From positions 160,544 through 224,543 of the forward strand of contig CALYLW010000977.1 in assembly GCA_944989445.1 (NCBI GenBank): a stretch of 64,000 nucleotides of DNA. Reading direction: 5' to 3'. Source of the DNA: Ampullaceana balthica. Lineage: Eukaryota; Mollusca; Gastropoda; Lymnaeidae. The notes under the pieces were generated by a model that saw nothing but the letters and a program-made list of their open reading frames with translations, ran no database searches and was not told the DNA's origin. Below, piece after piece: positions 11,691 to 22,215 of this stretch (position 1 is the first letter of the stretch; every line of letters starts with the position of its first letter). Position numbers and translations under genes: made by a program.

Positions 11691-13245
11691 GTCTTGGTTT
11701 TCATTCTTTCTCCATGATTGAATTGATGATCATAATTTCTTTTTCTGGAGTCAAAATTGTATTTGCCTCTCCATGATCTTCTGCTTTGATTATAATCTCT
11801 ATTTATGGAATTATGATTATTTCTTTCTCTCCATGATTGTCTTTCTTGATCATAATCTCTGTGTCTGGAATTATGATTATATTTTTCTCTCCATAATTGT
11901 CTATCTTGATCATAATCTCTATGTTTGGAATTATGATATTTTTCTTTCCATGCTTGTCTACCTTTGTTTTCAAAGTGATCTTGTCTTGATTTTTCTTCTG
12001 TTTTCTTTCTTATAGGGCTGCCATTAGGTGACACCCTATTTGGTTGTCCTTTATTGTGGTAACACTGCTTCGCCATATGTCCTGGCTTGTTACAGTACCA
12101 GCAAATAGTTTGTCTGTTGCCTTGGTTTGGCAGACTCTGGTTTCTCATACCTTGCCTTTTTTCTTGACTTTTAATTTGTATTGCTGCAAATATGTCTTGT
12201 CTCTTATCCATTTCCACATTCGGATGAGAGTCTTTGAATGTTCGTAATGCATTTGTTAGCTCTGCTTGAGTACGAACTTTCTTGTCAGTTAAATATGTGA
12301 ATAGAGTTGGTGTTGCATTTTCTAAAAACTTGTCAATTAACACCATGTCTAGTATGGCCTTTGGATTGCTCGTATCTATTGCTGTCAGTTCCAGCCATTT
12401 TGTTAGTTTGACTTGTGCTTCATGTACTATGATCTGTGGATCTTTGTCCATCTTGATTCTCATTTCATGAAATTCTCTTCTATAATCATTTTCTGACTTT
12501 CCAAAATGACATAGAAGTGCCTTTTTGACATTCTTATATATGCTTTTGTCTTCTTTGGCTATACTGTTATAAGCTTCAAATGCTTCTCCAGTTAATTGAG
12601 TCATCAGTTGTGCTGGCCAATCTTCTTCATTATAGCCTTTCATAGCCATTATGGATTCGAAATAATCCAGATAAACATCCATTTTTTCTTTTTGGCTATC
12701 ATATTTTCTTACTTTGATAGTATCCCTTGGTGCTGACCTTCTATTTGTTTCATTACCAGGATTTTGGCCTCTACTCTCGAGCTCAATTGTAGTTTTAAAC
12801 TTGTCATTTGAAGTTGTTCAAATGCTCTCTTTTCAGCTCTTTCTTCTCTTTCAATTATGAGTCTTTGCCTCTCTTTTTCTTCAGCAATTCTTGCTTTTTC
12901 TTCAGCCTCTTTTTGATTTTCTTTTTCTTCAGCTTTTCTTAGCTGTTCTTTTTCTTCAGCTTCTTTTTGCTTGCTTCTCTTTTTCTTCAGCAATTCTTTG
13001 ATTTTCTTTTTCTTCAGCTTTTCTTAGCTGTTCTTTTTCTTCAGCATTCTTGCTTTTTCTTCAGCATTCTTTGATTTTCTTTTTCTTCAGCTATTCTTAG
13101 CTTTTCTTTTTCTTCAGCTATTCTTGCTTTTTGCTTCTCTTTTTCTTCAGCAATTTCTTACTTTTTCTTCAATGAAATCTCTCATTTCTTTTCCCTTTAG
13201 TCCGATCTCTTTAGCTATGGCAGTGAATTCCTTGTAGTAATCCAT
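11687..13245 (-). pseudogene. Gypsy-type gag, frameshifted
   Basis: The start (ATG at 13245) gives MDYYKEFTAIAKEIGLKGKE, then a Glu/Lys/Ala-rich coiled coil made of repeated AEEKE motifs. Frame changes occur between about 13190 and 13000 and near 12785. The remaining 331-codon frame (12682-11687) has a SCAN/capsid-like helical region (VYLDYFESIMAMKGYNEEDW, GEAFEAYNSI), a CCHC zinc knuckle CWYCNKPGHMAKQC, and a basic Arg/Tyr/Asp/His-rich tail repeated four times. Such gags package element RNA into cytoplasmic particles. The frameshifts in the AAG/GAA-rich tract may be recent slippage. As it stands only the capsid-knuckle part can be made. Confidence 0.8.
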
Positions 13246-14095
13246 GTTTTGTTTGATTGAATAATATGAGTTAAGCAATTTGGTAAGGAATTTAGGTATA
13301 TGTTGATAAAGTTATAAATCTTCCAAATGAAAAATCTTGAATTCAAAATGTTAAGTTCAAATAAGTGACACGTCTAAACCATGAAATCTAGCCTTGACAA
13401 GATGAGACAACAAAAGAATCCTCACACGGGATCTTTAGTATACTTTATATATACGCTCCCTCAGATTGACAAAATATATTAAATGGTCCAATCGTTTTGA
13501 ATAAAAGTCACTTGGTTAAAATTTCAATTTTCGAGTAGTTTTTAAACAATTTAGTTCACTCCATTAATCCAAAATTGCAATTATCAAACTCTTCACACAA
13601 TGGATGGATAAAAATTCCGTTCCTTTATTTATAATTCACACTTCATAATTAATAGTCCATAGCCTTCCAAATTCCAGGTTATGTTTACAAATATTTCCTG
13701 GAATCAACTAGCATTGAGCTTGTTGACGTCACGACCTATATATGTTCACCGTGTGTCACCATTCAGTAAGCCTACACGACGCAGATTCCAGCACTGTGTA
13801 GTATGCTTGTACTGTCGTCGACTGTGACGTAGAACAAACTAGGCGACCTAGTTGTATATACCGCACGCCGTGACCATGTGCTTGTATGCCGCCATTTTGA
13901 AATATTCTTGTATTTTCATTGAACCACAAAAGTTTATTCACAGCTTCTTACGAACTTGGATATTCAAAAAATACGATAGCTGCTAATATTTCTTATTTTA
14001 ATGAATACTTTCCTTTTTGGAAATATCCAATACTTATTATTTCCACGAAACCTCCTTTCTAAAATCTCTTGTACTGTGTTCACATAGAACTTTTA

Positions 14096-14107
14096 CTTCT
14101 GCACCAA
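14096..14107 (-). promoter_or_regulatory. Primer-binding site
   Basis: The minus strand reads TTGGTGCAGAAG directly next to the 5' LTR. TGG pairs with the CCA of a tRNA 3' end, one base from the LTR edge, the standard minus-strand priming position. I do not name the tRNA. Confidence 0.75.
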
Positions 14108-14416
14108 TGTAACGATAACTATATGTAACTCTTTATGTAGGCGTTCTCACAGTACATAATCTTGTGCACAATAATTCACTGAAGAATTCGTTTATCCAAA
14201 ACAACTTTAATATATATATATATTATGTACACACAGATATCATTTGAGGTAATATAACGTGGAAATCTTGAGGCATACACCATACATCTTTCCTCGACGG
14301 AAATCTACACACAACTGTTCGCCCAACACTTTCAAACCAATAGGAATGCTCCTTTCTTCCCGCGTTTCTTATACACGTGACCTTACGTCACAAAATTATG
14401 TTAATCACATGTGACA
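14108..14416 (-). repeat. 5' LTR
   Basis: TGTAACGATAAC to CACATGTGACA on the plus strand. Followed by the target duplication GCTTT. Confidence 0.93.
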
Positions 14417-15984
14417 GCTTTGACCCACCCCCTCCAAAAAAACACACAAAAAACCCCATTTTCTATTTGAAAATAAGTATGTTTCAAATCACTTTTATTG
14501 TCATTTAAGTATTTATTATTTATTTAGTGAAGGTCTACATTGTAATATCGTAACCCGCGTGAAGCATTTTTTCAAAACGTTTAACCAGCCTTAAAAAACG
14601 AACTGTGTTAACATCCTTAGATTATATTTTATTTTAATGGATACAAATTAAACATTGACTATTAATCATCACGGTTAACGTCTTTGTTTAGAAAAAAATA
14701 TTTAAAAATAATATTTATAACATGCATTTTTAAAAAAATCCCTCAATTGACTGACGGGCATCCCGTAAGAAAGAGGTTGGCGAACAGGGGTAACTTAACT
14801 CATCTGGGGTCAAAAGGTAATTCTAGGGGGTAATGCAGACTCATTTGGGACATATAACATCCACTACAATCCACTAGATATATTAAAATACGTCATGTGT
14901 ACGTGAACACTTAGAACATATGCCCATTATTGAACAGGTTCCTTCCAGAAAAGGCATTTTTTAAAAATTTGACAACTATGTAGATTTCTTACCTACGTAC
15001 TATACGAAGACACCTAAATCCACCCTACTTTCATTTATATTGACACGAGTTACAATAATCTTAATCCACATGACTTGACTATATCAAGTATCTTTTCTGT
15101 GATATTTAAAATTAATGCCTTAAAAACTGAGCTAAGACGAAAAGTTGTTTTGTGCTCCTCTCGAATTGGATTGTCAAGAATTTGATGCATTCAATAAAGT
15201 TAATGAATACATGACTAATTTTAAATGAGCTCATTTATCATTATATCTAGAAAGGCCAGGGGCGTTTGACCACAAACCAATCTAACAATTATATCAAACT
15301 TAAAACGTTTATAATTCTATCAAATACATTCCCTCCCCCACCCCCCACTTTTTCAAAGAAAAATGATATTCCGTGTCGTTTTGACTTAAAATATCTACAC
15401 ATAATCCTATCCAGATCATTTTTAGACACTTGTCATACTTGTAAAACTCACCATTAGCATTTTTTTGGGGGGAGGGGGGGGGGCTAACAACGAACCACCA
15501 AATCCCCGAGCCATGTGAGCAGTACCTAGAGTCTGGGGGTTGTAACGCACACATAAACTTGTATATTTCGGGGTAACGGGAAAAAAAGTTCGCCGACGGA
15601 GCTGCGGTTACATCACAAATGCTTTGATGTCAACACCAAACGACACAGTGTAACAATTTCATACGTTATCTTATGAGTTCTCAAACTTAAGGATTATAAT
15701 TATAATTAGATTTAATTTTCGTCTCTTGATAGCCTACGCCAACCAGCGTCTGATGGCCTACCGACCGGCACATTGAGAAGCCCTGATTTAAAAAAAAAGA
15801 AAAAAAGTCAATAAATAAATAAATTGTAAGCGACCAAATATTTCAGTGGAAGTTTTATTTTAAGGTACCCTTTTGATGTGACGTCACATTTCTTCAACCC
15901 CCCTCCCTCCCCCTCGTCACGCATCGTCACAAAAGTGTGACCCCCCTCCCCCCTAGGAGCGTGACGTCATTTATGGACGGCCCC

Positions 15985-16212
15985 GAACCGTCTTCTTGAC
16001 CAACCTAAACCTTCATTAAGCTTTCCAGCAATGTCTGAACTGTCTTCTTGACCAATCTAAACCTTCATTAAGCTTTCCAGCAATGTCTGAACTGTCTTCT
16101 TAACCAACCCAAACCTTCATTAAGCTTTCCAGCAATGTCCGAAGTGTCTTCTTGACCAACCCAAACCTTCATTAAGCTGTCCAGCAATGTCCGAGCTGTC
16201 TTCCAACAAGTC
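15985..16212. repeat. 52-bp minisatellite, right part
   Basis: Continues the array of 10114-10192 for about four units. The short minus-strand frame across it (16068-16286) is a repeat product. Confidence 0.88.
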
Positions 16213-16702
16213 CTTTTATGGCCGTGCCATTCAGAAACTATCCCCGCAGCCTGGCACGTCTCAGTAACAAATATTAAATACCACATCCAATATCAACGCC
16301 GGACATTAAATTAGACACATTACCCGTGGCGTAGCGAGGGGGGAGGGGGCGAATGCCCCGGGCGGCACTATGCCAGGGGCGGCAAAGTCCTAGTAATTTT
16401 TATATAGTTTCTGACAATAAAAAATTTATAAGAAAGTTGAGCTTTTAATCGAAATGAAAGAAAAGCCAAATAAGAAATTAATAAAAGAAATAATCTATAT
16501 ATATAATTCTCATCATAGGACCATGCGAGGCAAGCAAGCTGCAAGTATGTGCAACCGAGCATGACGAATGACCCTCGCTCGGGTCAACTAAGCACTGTTG
16601 GCAAGCGTGGTGGGATGAAATGGAAAAAAAAGGGGGGGTGGGAGTGGGTGGCAACAATGCACTTGCGTTCACTTGCATTGTTCCTTCACAGAAAATGTGA
16701 GA

Positions 16703-16771
16703 TTCGTAGTGTACTGGTTATCACGTCCGCCTCATACGTCGATGGTCCTGGGTTCAAGCCCCAGCTAAAAC
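16703..16771 (+). tRNA. tRNA-Val-like module inside Helitron 1 (pseudogene)
   Basis: The D-arm GTAGTGTACTGGTTATCACG, anticodon region CCGCCTCATACG and a perfect T-arm CTGGG-TTCAAGC-CCCAG line up with animal tRNA-Val (compare GTAGTGTAGTGGTTATCACG). A-box and B-box type promoter sequences are preserved. The anticodon position reads CAT rather than CAC and the acceptor stem does not pair, so it is not a functional tRNA. The same module occurs in Helitron 2. Confidence 0.65.
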
Positions 16772-16835
16772 ATTGTTTTTTTATTTTTAAAAAATGTCTG
16801 TATGTGCCCGTTCTTATACCCCTTTATTGCCAACA

Positions 16836-17210
16836 CTAGCTGAACCCGCGGCGTAGCATACGCCGCTAATGATTTAGTTACGGGTGAAGACTTCCTGAAA
16901 GACACAGTTGTCAAAATGGGATGGGTTTGGGCAAACGACTGTGAGTGAATGAAAAGAAGGAACTCTGGAGAGACCCGCGGCGTAGCATACGCCGCAGACT
17001 TGCTCATAATAGACTGTGCAAAGAACGGATGGGGGTGTGTGATAGTACAGACACAAAAGCAGCACAAAGTAAGTAAAAAATAGCGAGTAAACATGGAGAC
17101 AAGCACACTCAGGTTGTTGTTACTCGCCTCCCATTTAATACTACCATCCCTTAAACATAAACTGTGATTCGCCGACCCTAGCGAGGGTTAGTCATGTTTA
17201 GGGTTGTTAA
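16836..17210 (-). mobile_element. Inverted Helitron fragment nested in Helitron 1
   Basis: On the minus strand, hairpin GCGGCGTATGCTACGCCGC is followed by CTAG at 16836, the same 3' end in reverse. A second copy of the hairpin sits at 16977-16995. Near 17170-17200 the reverse complement resembles the CATGACGAATGACCCTCGC block found near the Helitron 5' end. The inner boundary is uncertain. Confidence 0.55.
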
Positions 17211-17511
17211 TTGCGTGTTGTTGTTTTTTGTTGTTTTTTTAAACCGATTATCGATTATGTAACTCTGATTTTAAACCGATTATCGTTTTATAGCTGACTT
17301 CATAGAAGTTAGGGGTGTACCGAATTTTGCCTGAAAATGTCTCCAAACCAACAATGAGTTGTCAGTCCCCTCTCAACCGACGTTCACTCTAGTTGTTTTG
17401 ATTTCTTCGTGCTGTAGTTTGTGTCCATTATTTCTCCACTTTCTTTGCACTCTCCATGAGCAAGTCTGCGGCGTATGCTACGCCGCGGGGCATCTAGTGG
17501 AACTATCATTA

Positions 17512-17705
17512 AGCATGTGAACGTTTCAACACCCAAATACTTCTTAAATTCTTCTGATACTAATGCTGCTGTTCTGAAAAAACCAGAGCCTGATTGTACC
17601 CTATCGATAGCATGTGAACGTTTCAACACCCAAATACTTCTTAAATTCTTCTGATACTAATGCTGCTGTTCTGAAAAAACCAGTGCCTGATTGTACCCTA
17701 TCGAT
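17512..17705. repeat. 97-bp tandem duplication
   Basis: Two nearly identical copies from AGCATGTGAACGTTTCAACA to CCCTATCGAT. The minus frame reads ...RTAALVSEEFKKYLGVETFTC in both. Whether this is transposase-derived is unclear. Confidence 0.9.
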
Positions 17706-17737
17706 TTGAAACATGAAGGATTCGAATTTTCCTAACG

Positions 17738-18031
17738 GCACATTTGGGGGAGGGGCGGCACGTTGGGGGGAGGGGCGGCACATTGGGGGGAGGGGCGGCA
17801 CATTGGGGGGAGGGGCGGCACATTGGGGGAGGGGCGGCACATTGGGGGGAGGGGCGGCACATTGGGGGGAGGGGCAGCACATTGGGGGGAGGGGCTGCAC
17901 ATTGGGGGGAGGGGCGGCACATTGGGGGGAGGGGTGGCACATTGGGGGGAGGGGCGGCACATTGGGGGGAGGGGCGGCACATTGAGGGGAGGGGCGGCAC
18001 ATTGGGGGGAGGGGCGGCACATTGTTGGATT
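17738..18031. repeat. 20-bp G-rich minisatellite
   Basis: About 14 copies of GGGCGGCACATTGGGGGGAG. The unit resembles the CCCCGGGCGGCACTATGCCA block just inside the left end of hAT F, so it may have arisen from the element's subterminal sequence. Open frames on both strands (Gly-rich and Pro-rich) are repeat products. Confidence 0.93.
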
Positions 18032-19238
18032 GGGGGAGGGGTGGGGGCGGCAAATTCCTCTTTGTTAATTAGCTTCTAAAATATAAAAAAACATTATGAT
18101 AAAGTTTAATAAAATAAAAGAAAGGCAAAGATAACTTTTTTAAAAGACAGAAACTATATTAAAAAATATATGGACGCTTCTAATGCCAAAATTTCAAACT
18201 CCTATTCTTTTATTTATCCAAAGACTTCTGATACCAATGCTACTGAGCTGAAAAACATTGGGGCTGAATTAGTGTACCAACATGACAATTATGTGCCGGT
18301 GCGTTTAATCGATTTTAACGTAGGTAAACTACTGGAGCAAAATTGTTGGCGTACTTTTATGGTTTATTCTTTCAAAGCATAACTATTTTAATGTCCTTAT
18401 TTTGTGGAATAAATAAAAATAATGAATAAAATTGCTTATCTAATGGAATTAAAACTTGGCACACATAAATACAAAAGTAGCCACTCACGAACAAGTGCTT
18501 AACATTACCAAAGTTGTTTGCAATCGGAAAGAATAATAAATTGTATAAAAAGAATAAACTATTAATAAAGAACAAAACAAAGTGGCAAGAGGTTCTGGCG
18601 AATTTCTGAAATTATTTTAAATAAATGAAGATCTTAAAATAATTGACTGCAGAGGGAGAGGCCCAACTTGCATTAATACTTATGGAAAGTATGCAGGAGT
18701 TGAAGAAAGACACAATAAATTAAATGTCAATGTCAAATCTCGCTCAAAAAGTTCATTTAACCTAATGTGTTTACATGATACTCCAACTGAAACAAACTCT
18801 TTAACTATTTTTGTTTTTTCATTCTTTCGTTATTTTCGTTTTATTTGTGTACTATTTGTTCGTTGAGGAAGGCTCTTTGCCGAAACAATCTCGCTGTTGT
18901 GTTACGTCCTGTCAGGCTAACTAATACCCTGTTTATATGTTATACATTTACTAAAATACTTAAAGAATACTTTGACATTTAATAAAATTTTATGTGTAGA
19001 AGTCAATCTTTTAATCGAATCTTCTAATCAACGAATGAGAGAGCAAATGTTTGGTGATCGAAGCGAATATGATCCATGCTGTGAAGAAAAACAGTTGAGA
19101 AGAAAGTTGTATTCTTCATAACATGAGATTACTGTAGAAATTCGTGTGAGTTTGGGCAGTTATATTGAATTTAGAAAACAGATTTTCGCACACCAGCTAA
19201 TATACTGGAGTTTGAAATTTTGCCTTCAAATTAGAGTA

Positions 19239-19906
19239 TCTATATATATAATTCTCTTCATGGGACCATGCCAGGCCAGTAAGCAGCAAAAATATGTGCA
19301 ACCGAGCATGACGAATGACCCTCGCTCGGGTCAACTAAACACAGTTAACGGTTGGCAAGCGAAGGTAGTGGAGGGGTGGGGCATGTTTTGAGACAGCAAT
19401 GTTTTTTACATTCACTTTCGAAGTTCCTGCACAGTGTATGTATTTCGTAGTATATTGGTTATTACATCCACCTAACATGCGGAAGGTCTTAGGTTCAAGC
19501 CCAAGTGGCAACATATGTTTTTTTTTAATTTTTAAAAATGTCAATGCCTATTCTTTTCCCCCCTTTCTTAGCAAACATAAACACCGCTTCGCATGTCACG
19601 GAAAAAAAGCTTTGTTCAATGTTATATCAATTCCTTCACCAGGTACCTGTCTGTTTCTATTGGTCGCATATTTCGTCCATGGACGAAGTTGTTGCTCTGC
19701 AATTTGGCTTCATGGCTGTAATATTTGTTTATATATTGTGGCGATGTCCTAAATACTTACCAGAAATGCTTCGGTGGTCCCCCATCGTTCACCCGCGTTG
19801 TTCACATTTGTTCGTGCTACTGTTTGTGTCCGTTCTCCCCCTCCCTTTTTTTCTTGCACTATCTATGAGCAAGTCTGCGGCGTATGCTACGCCGCGGGGC
19901 GTCTAG
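19239..19906 (+). mobile_element. Helitron 2, non-autonomous
   Basis: A 668-bp element with the same ends as Helitron 1: A/TCTATATATATAATTCTC at the left, hairpin GCGGCGTATGCTACGCCGC and GTCTAG/T at the right. It contains a tRNA-Val-like module about 200 bp from the left end. No coding capacity for Rep/helicase. Confidence 0.85.
19441..19513 (+). tRNA. tRNA-Val-like module inside Helitron 2 (pseudogene)
   Basis: Reads TTCGTAGTATATTGGTTATT, anticodon segment CCACCTAACATGCGG (AAC at the anticodon position, as in tRNA-Val) and a T-arm with GGTTCAAGCCC. Base pairing is imperfect, so probably not a working tRNA, but the internal Pol III box B is recognisable. Confidence 0.6.
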
Positions 19907-20221
19907 TACAAAATATCTTACGTGCCATTGTCAAATAAGGAATATTTTAACCCAACGAGAAAAAAGAATTAATGAATTCAAGACAAGTTAATGTATTCAA
20001 GTTTTTTAAGATATTGAAACTAGATGTAACCCTGCCTAAAATAATAGCATTAATTTGAACATTGTCTTAAATAATAATGCAAGATATTAAAATAGCTTCT
20101 CTAAAATTAAGTTAATTAAAAAATGAATCAAGATCAATAATGTATACACCAAGATATCTAACTATAGCTATTTTGGCTATTGAGCATGTTACGGCTGAAA
20201 ACATTGATACATGAAAGTTTG

Positions 20222-20615
20222 AAAGCCGTCCATAAATGACTTCACGCACCTAGATGAGGTCACACATTTGTGACTATGTGTGACGAGGGAGAGGAGGGTG
20301 GTTGAGAAATGTGACGTCACATCAAAACGCGCAACTTTAAATACAATTTTTACTTAAATATTTGATTGTTTACAATTTATTTAAATGGCGTTTTAAATGG
20401 TTTTCCACGTGTGAGAGTGCAGCCTACACTAAATACATGTTTAAATAACAAAAAAGTGATTTGAAAAATGCTCATGTTCATATAGAAAATACGGCTTTTA
20501 TGAGGTGGGGGGGGGGAGCAAAGCTTTGTGACGTCATATTGGAGGGTGTCTTTGTAACGACATATGACGAGGGTTAAAAAATCGGCCAAAATCGTGTGAC
20601 GTCGTTCTTGCAATG
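20222..20615. mobile_element. Harbinger-like MITE, worn copy
   Basis: Left GCCGTCCATAAATGACTTCA, inner GTGACGTCACATCAAAACGC, and a G-run followed by GCAAAGCTTTGTGACGTCAT match the 23272-23676 copy through most of their length, and the terminal blocks match 10193-15984. The right inverted repeat is eroded. About 390 bp and non-coding. The overlapping 101-codon minus frame is incidental. Confidence 0.7.
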
Positions 20616-20623
20616 GGGAAAAA

Positions 20624-20704
20624 CATAAACATTTCTTTTTATTTCTAACATAAACATTTCTTTTTATTTCTAACATAAACATTTCTTTTTATTTCTAACA
20701 TAAA
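20624..20704. repeat. 25-bp tandem repeat
   Basis: Three copies containing ACATAAACATTTCTTTTTAT. Located at the right end of the preceding MITE. Confidence 0.85.
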
Positions 20705-20811
20705 AATGTATTGTGTCTTTATTATTATGTTCTAATAAAGACTATCTTTACTTTATAACACTACGATTTTTTTTTGGGGGGGAGGGGGGGGCAAAATTGG
20801 GTTCTTCCCCG

Positions 20812-21085
20812 CATGGGCGTCGCTAGGAATTTTGCCAGGGGGGGGGCAAAAAAATCCCACTTTTTAAAAATTTTAACTGGCAATGCCATACAGGTACAAT
20901 TTTCAATTAAATTCAAGTTCAGTATAAAATAAGGGTTGAAAAAAGCCTTAGAAATTAATAAGATTTACAAATTAGTACTGTAATAGTTAAAATACAACAT
21001 TTATTAATGCATTTAATAATTTTTTTTTAATTCTCAAATGTAGGGGGGGCAAATGCCCCCCTTGCCCCCCTTCCCTACGCCCATG
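20812..21085. mobile_element. hAT MITE E
   Basis: Ends CATGGGCGTCGCTAGG and CCCTACGCCCATG, with subterminal GGGGGGGCAAA / GCAAATGCCCCCC. Flanked by a perfect 8-bp duplication CTTCCCCG (20804-20811 and 21086-21093), the hAT target length. The 274-bp element is non-coding and interrupts the right end of hAT F. Confidence 0.85.
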
Positions 21086-22215
21086 CTTCCCCGGGCGGCA
21101 CATACCCACGCTACGCCGCTGACTTTACCCCATATTAGCAGAGTTAACATTTCATCAACTGGTGTTAATCACGTGACTCTAGTGAAGTGTTTACTTTCTC
21201 ACCCCCCCCCCAACACACACAAAGCTTACATTCATCACACAAGTTAATTTACTCCTGAAGTTTCTATGTCAGCTGACTGACTTGCTGGTGTTGTCTGACT
21301 GTCAACATGTGTTTGAATCTGTTGCAATGTCCCACTGACCAGCAGGTGTTATTATTTCATCAACGCCCCCTCCCCCCGACCAGCAGTGGCGTAGCGAGGG
21401 GGCAGGGAGGGGACATATGTCCCCGGGCGCCACGTTAGGGGGCGCCAAAATGAGTATTAAAACTCATTACTTAATTTTATTTTGATGTAAACTATTGTAT
21501 CCCAAATACGTTTGCAAGATTGAATTTTGGAGCTTTGAAAATATCTTCATTACAAATCAGTTGGCAAGCATGATTCAGGCGCCCCCATTGAGCATTAAGG
21601 GGCGCCATTCTACTCATAAATAAATGACACATCCACAATGAAGAATTACTGATGGCGTTTAAAAAAAACCAAAATTGTAAGTTGCTGGGAGTGAGACTAG
21701 GGGAGCAGTAAGAGACAAAGGCGATTCTATTAATAGAACAGACAGAGACGACACTAAAAGTAACCGAAATGACCAAGACAAGAAAAAGGAGTAGCTTAAA
21801 GTATTGGTTCTCAACCTGTGGTCCGCGGAGCACTAGTGGTCCGCGAAGATGTTCCTGGTGGTCCGCGACCAAAGCATGAAATTTACGCACGATTTTACGC
21901 ATGATTCATCAAGAAGGACTAGCAAGTAAAACGCAGACTTAAAATATATTTTTGATCTGGCCTAAATAGTTTTTAAATTTTATCAAGGCTCGTCCATTAA
22001 ATTCTGTCTCTTTGATTTCTTATGTTCGAATATGAATCTTGAACATTAACAGTTACTGATGTATACTGAAATTCGCTGGTTATCAGACTGTTTGAATTAC
22101 GTGATGACGTAAGAGAGTTTCTTGTAGAAAAAACTCAAAGCTTGTTGATCATTTGAACCACAGCTTATGGGTTGCTGTTCTGGCTTATTTGGCTGAAATT
22201 TTTGAAGAACTCAAT

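Larger units (their letters stand above)
10299..14416 (-). mobile_element. Non-autonomous Gypsy-like LTR retrotransposon
   Basis: Two LTRs (10299-10604 and 14108-14416) of about 306 and 309 bp flank a 3.5-kb interior. The outer edges are bounded by a perfect 5-bp duplication, GCTTT (10294-10298 and 14417-14421). Ends are TGT...ACA. On the minus strand the order is 5' LTR, primer-binding site, leader, gag, KH-like ORF, short RNase H scrap, polypurine tract, 3' LTR. Protease, RT catalytic core and integrase are missing. By eye the LTRs differ at only a handful of sites, so the insertion is young and must have been mobilised in trans. A diverged solo LTR of the family is at 40237-40546. Confidence 0.92.
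10193..15984. mobile_element. Harbinger-like DNA element split by an LTR retrotransposon
   Basis: Perfect 26-bp terminal inverted repeats begin GGGGCCGTCCATAAATGACG at the left and mirror this at the right (15959-15984). They are flanked by a 3-bp GAA duplication inside a 52-bp minisatellite, where neighbouring units show the unsplit site. Removing the LTR element leaves about 1.67 kb. No transposase is visible; 14422-15984 is AT-rich non-coding sequence with C-rich blocks beside the ends. Shorter relatives lie at 20222-20615, 23272-23676 and 45657-45693. The last has a TAA target duplication, so PIF/Harbinger is the best guess from target-site length and GGGCC ends. Confidence 0.75.
16494..17497 (+). 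mobile_element. Helitron 1, non-autonomous
   Basis: 5' end TCTATATATATAATTCTC after an A, 3' end CTAG before a T. A near-terminal hairpin GCGGCGTATGCTACGCCGC lies seven bases upstream of CTAG. These are the canonical Helitron signatures (5' TC, hairpin, CTRR, A/T insertion). It matches Helitron 2 at both ends. An inverted Helitron-like end lies inside it. No Rep/helicase sequence is present. Confidence 0.82.
16325..21121. mobile_element. hAT element F, nested composite
   Basis: Left end CGTGGCGTAGCGAGGG and right end CACGCTACGCCGCTG are inverted-repeat relatives of the hAT terminus CAGTGGCGTAGC. Each is backed by CCCCGGGCGGCAC. Flanks ACATTACC and ACTTTACC form an 8-bp duplication with one mismatch. 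Inside lie Helitrons at 16494-17497 and 19239-19906, a G-rich array, a Harbinger-like MITE and a hAT MITE. Own coding content is nearly erased; a scrap near 18645-18735 reads DCRGRGP and YGKYAGVEERHNKLN, resembling the CRGQGYDN...GKY-GVQ block of hAT transposases. The right edge has been split by the MITE at 20812-21085. Confidence 0.65.

Noticed and set aside
16703..16771. Functional tRNA gene
   Set aside because: The T-arm pairs well but the acceptor stem does not, the anticodon is altered and it is embedded in a Helitron; called tRNA-like only.
17601..18079. Pro-rich and Gly-rich ORFs around the G-rich array
   Set aside because: Translations of the 20-bp repeat in several frames; only the flank near 17601-17705 could be transposon-derived.
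18868..18930. Second hammerhead ribozyme
   Set aside because: GAGGAAGGC...GCCGAAAC keeps only part of the core (TGAGGA instead of CTGATGA) and no cleavage-site pairing is evident.
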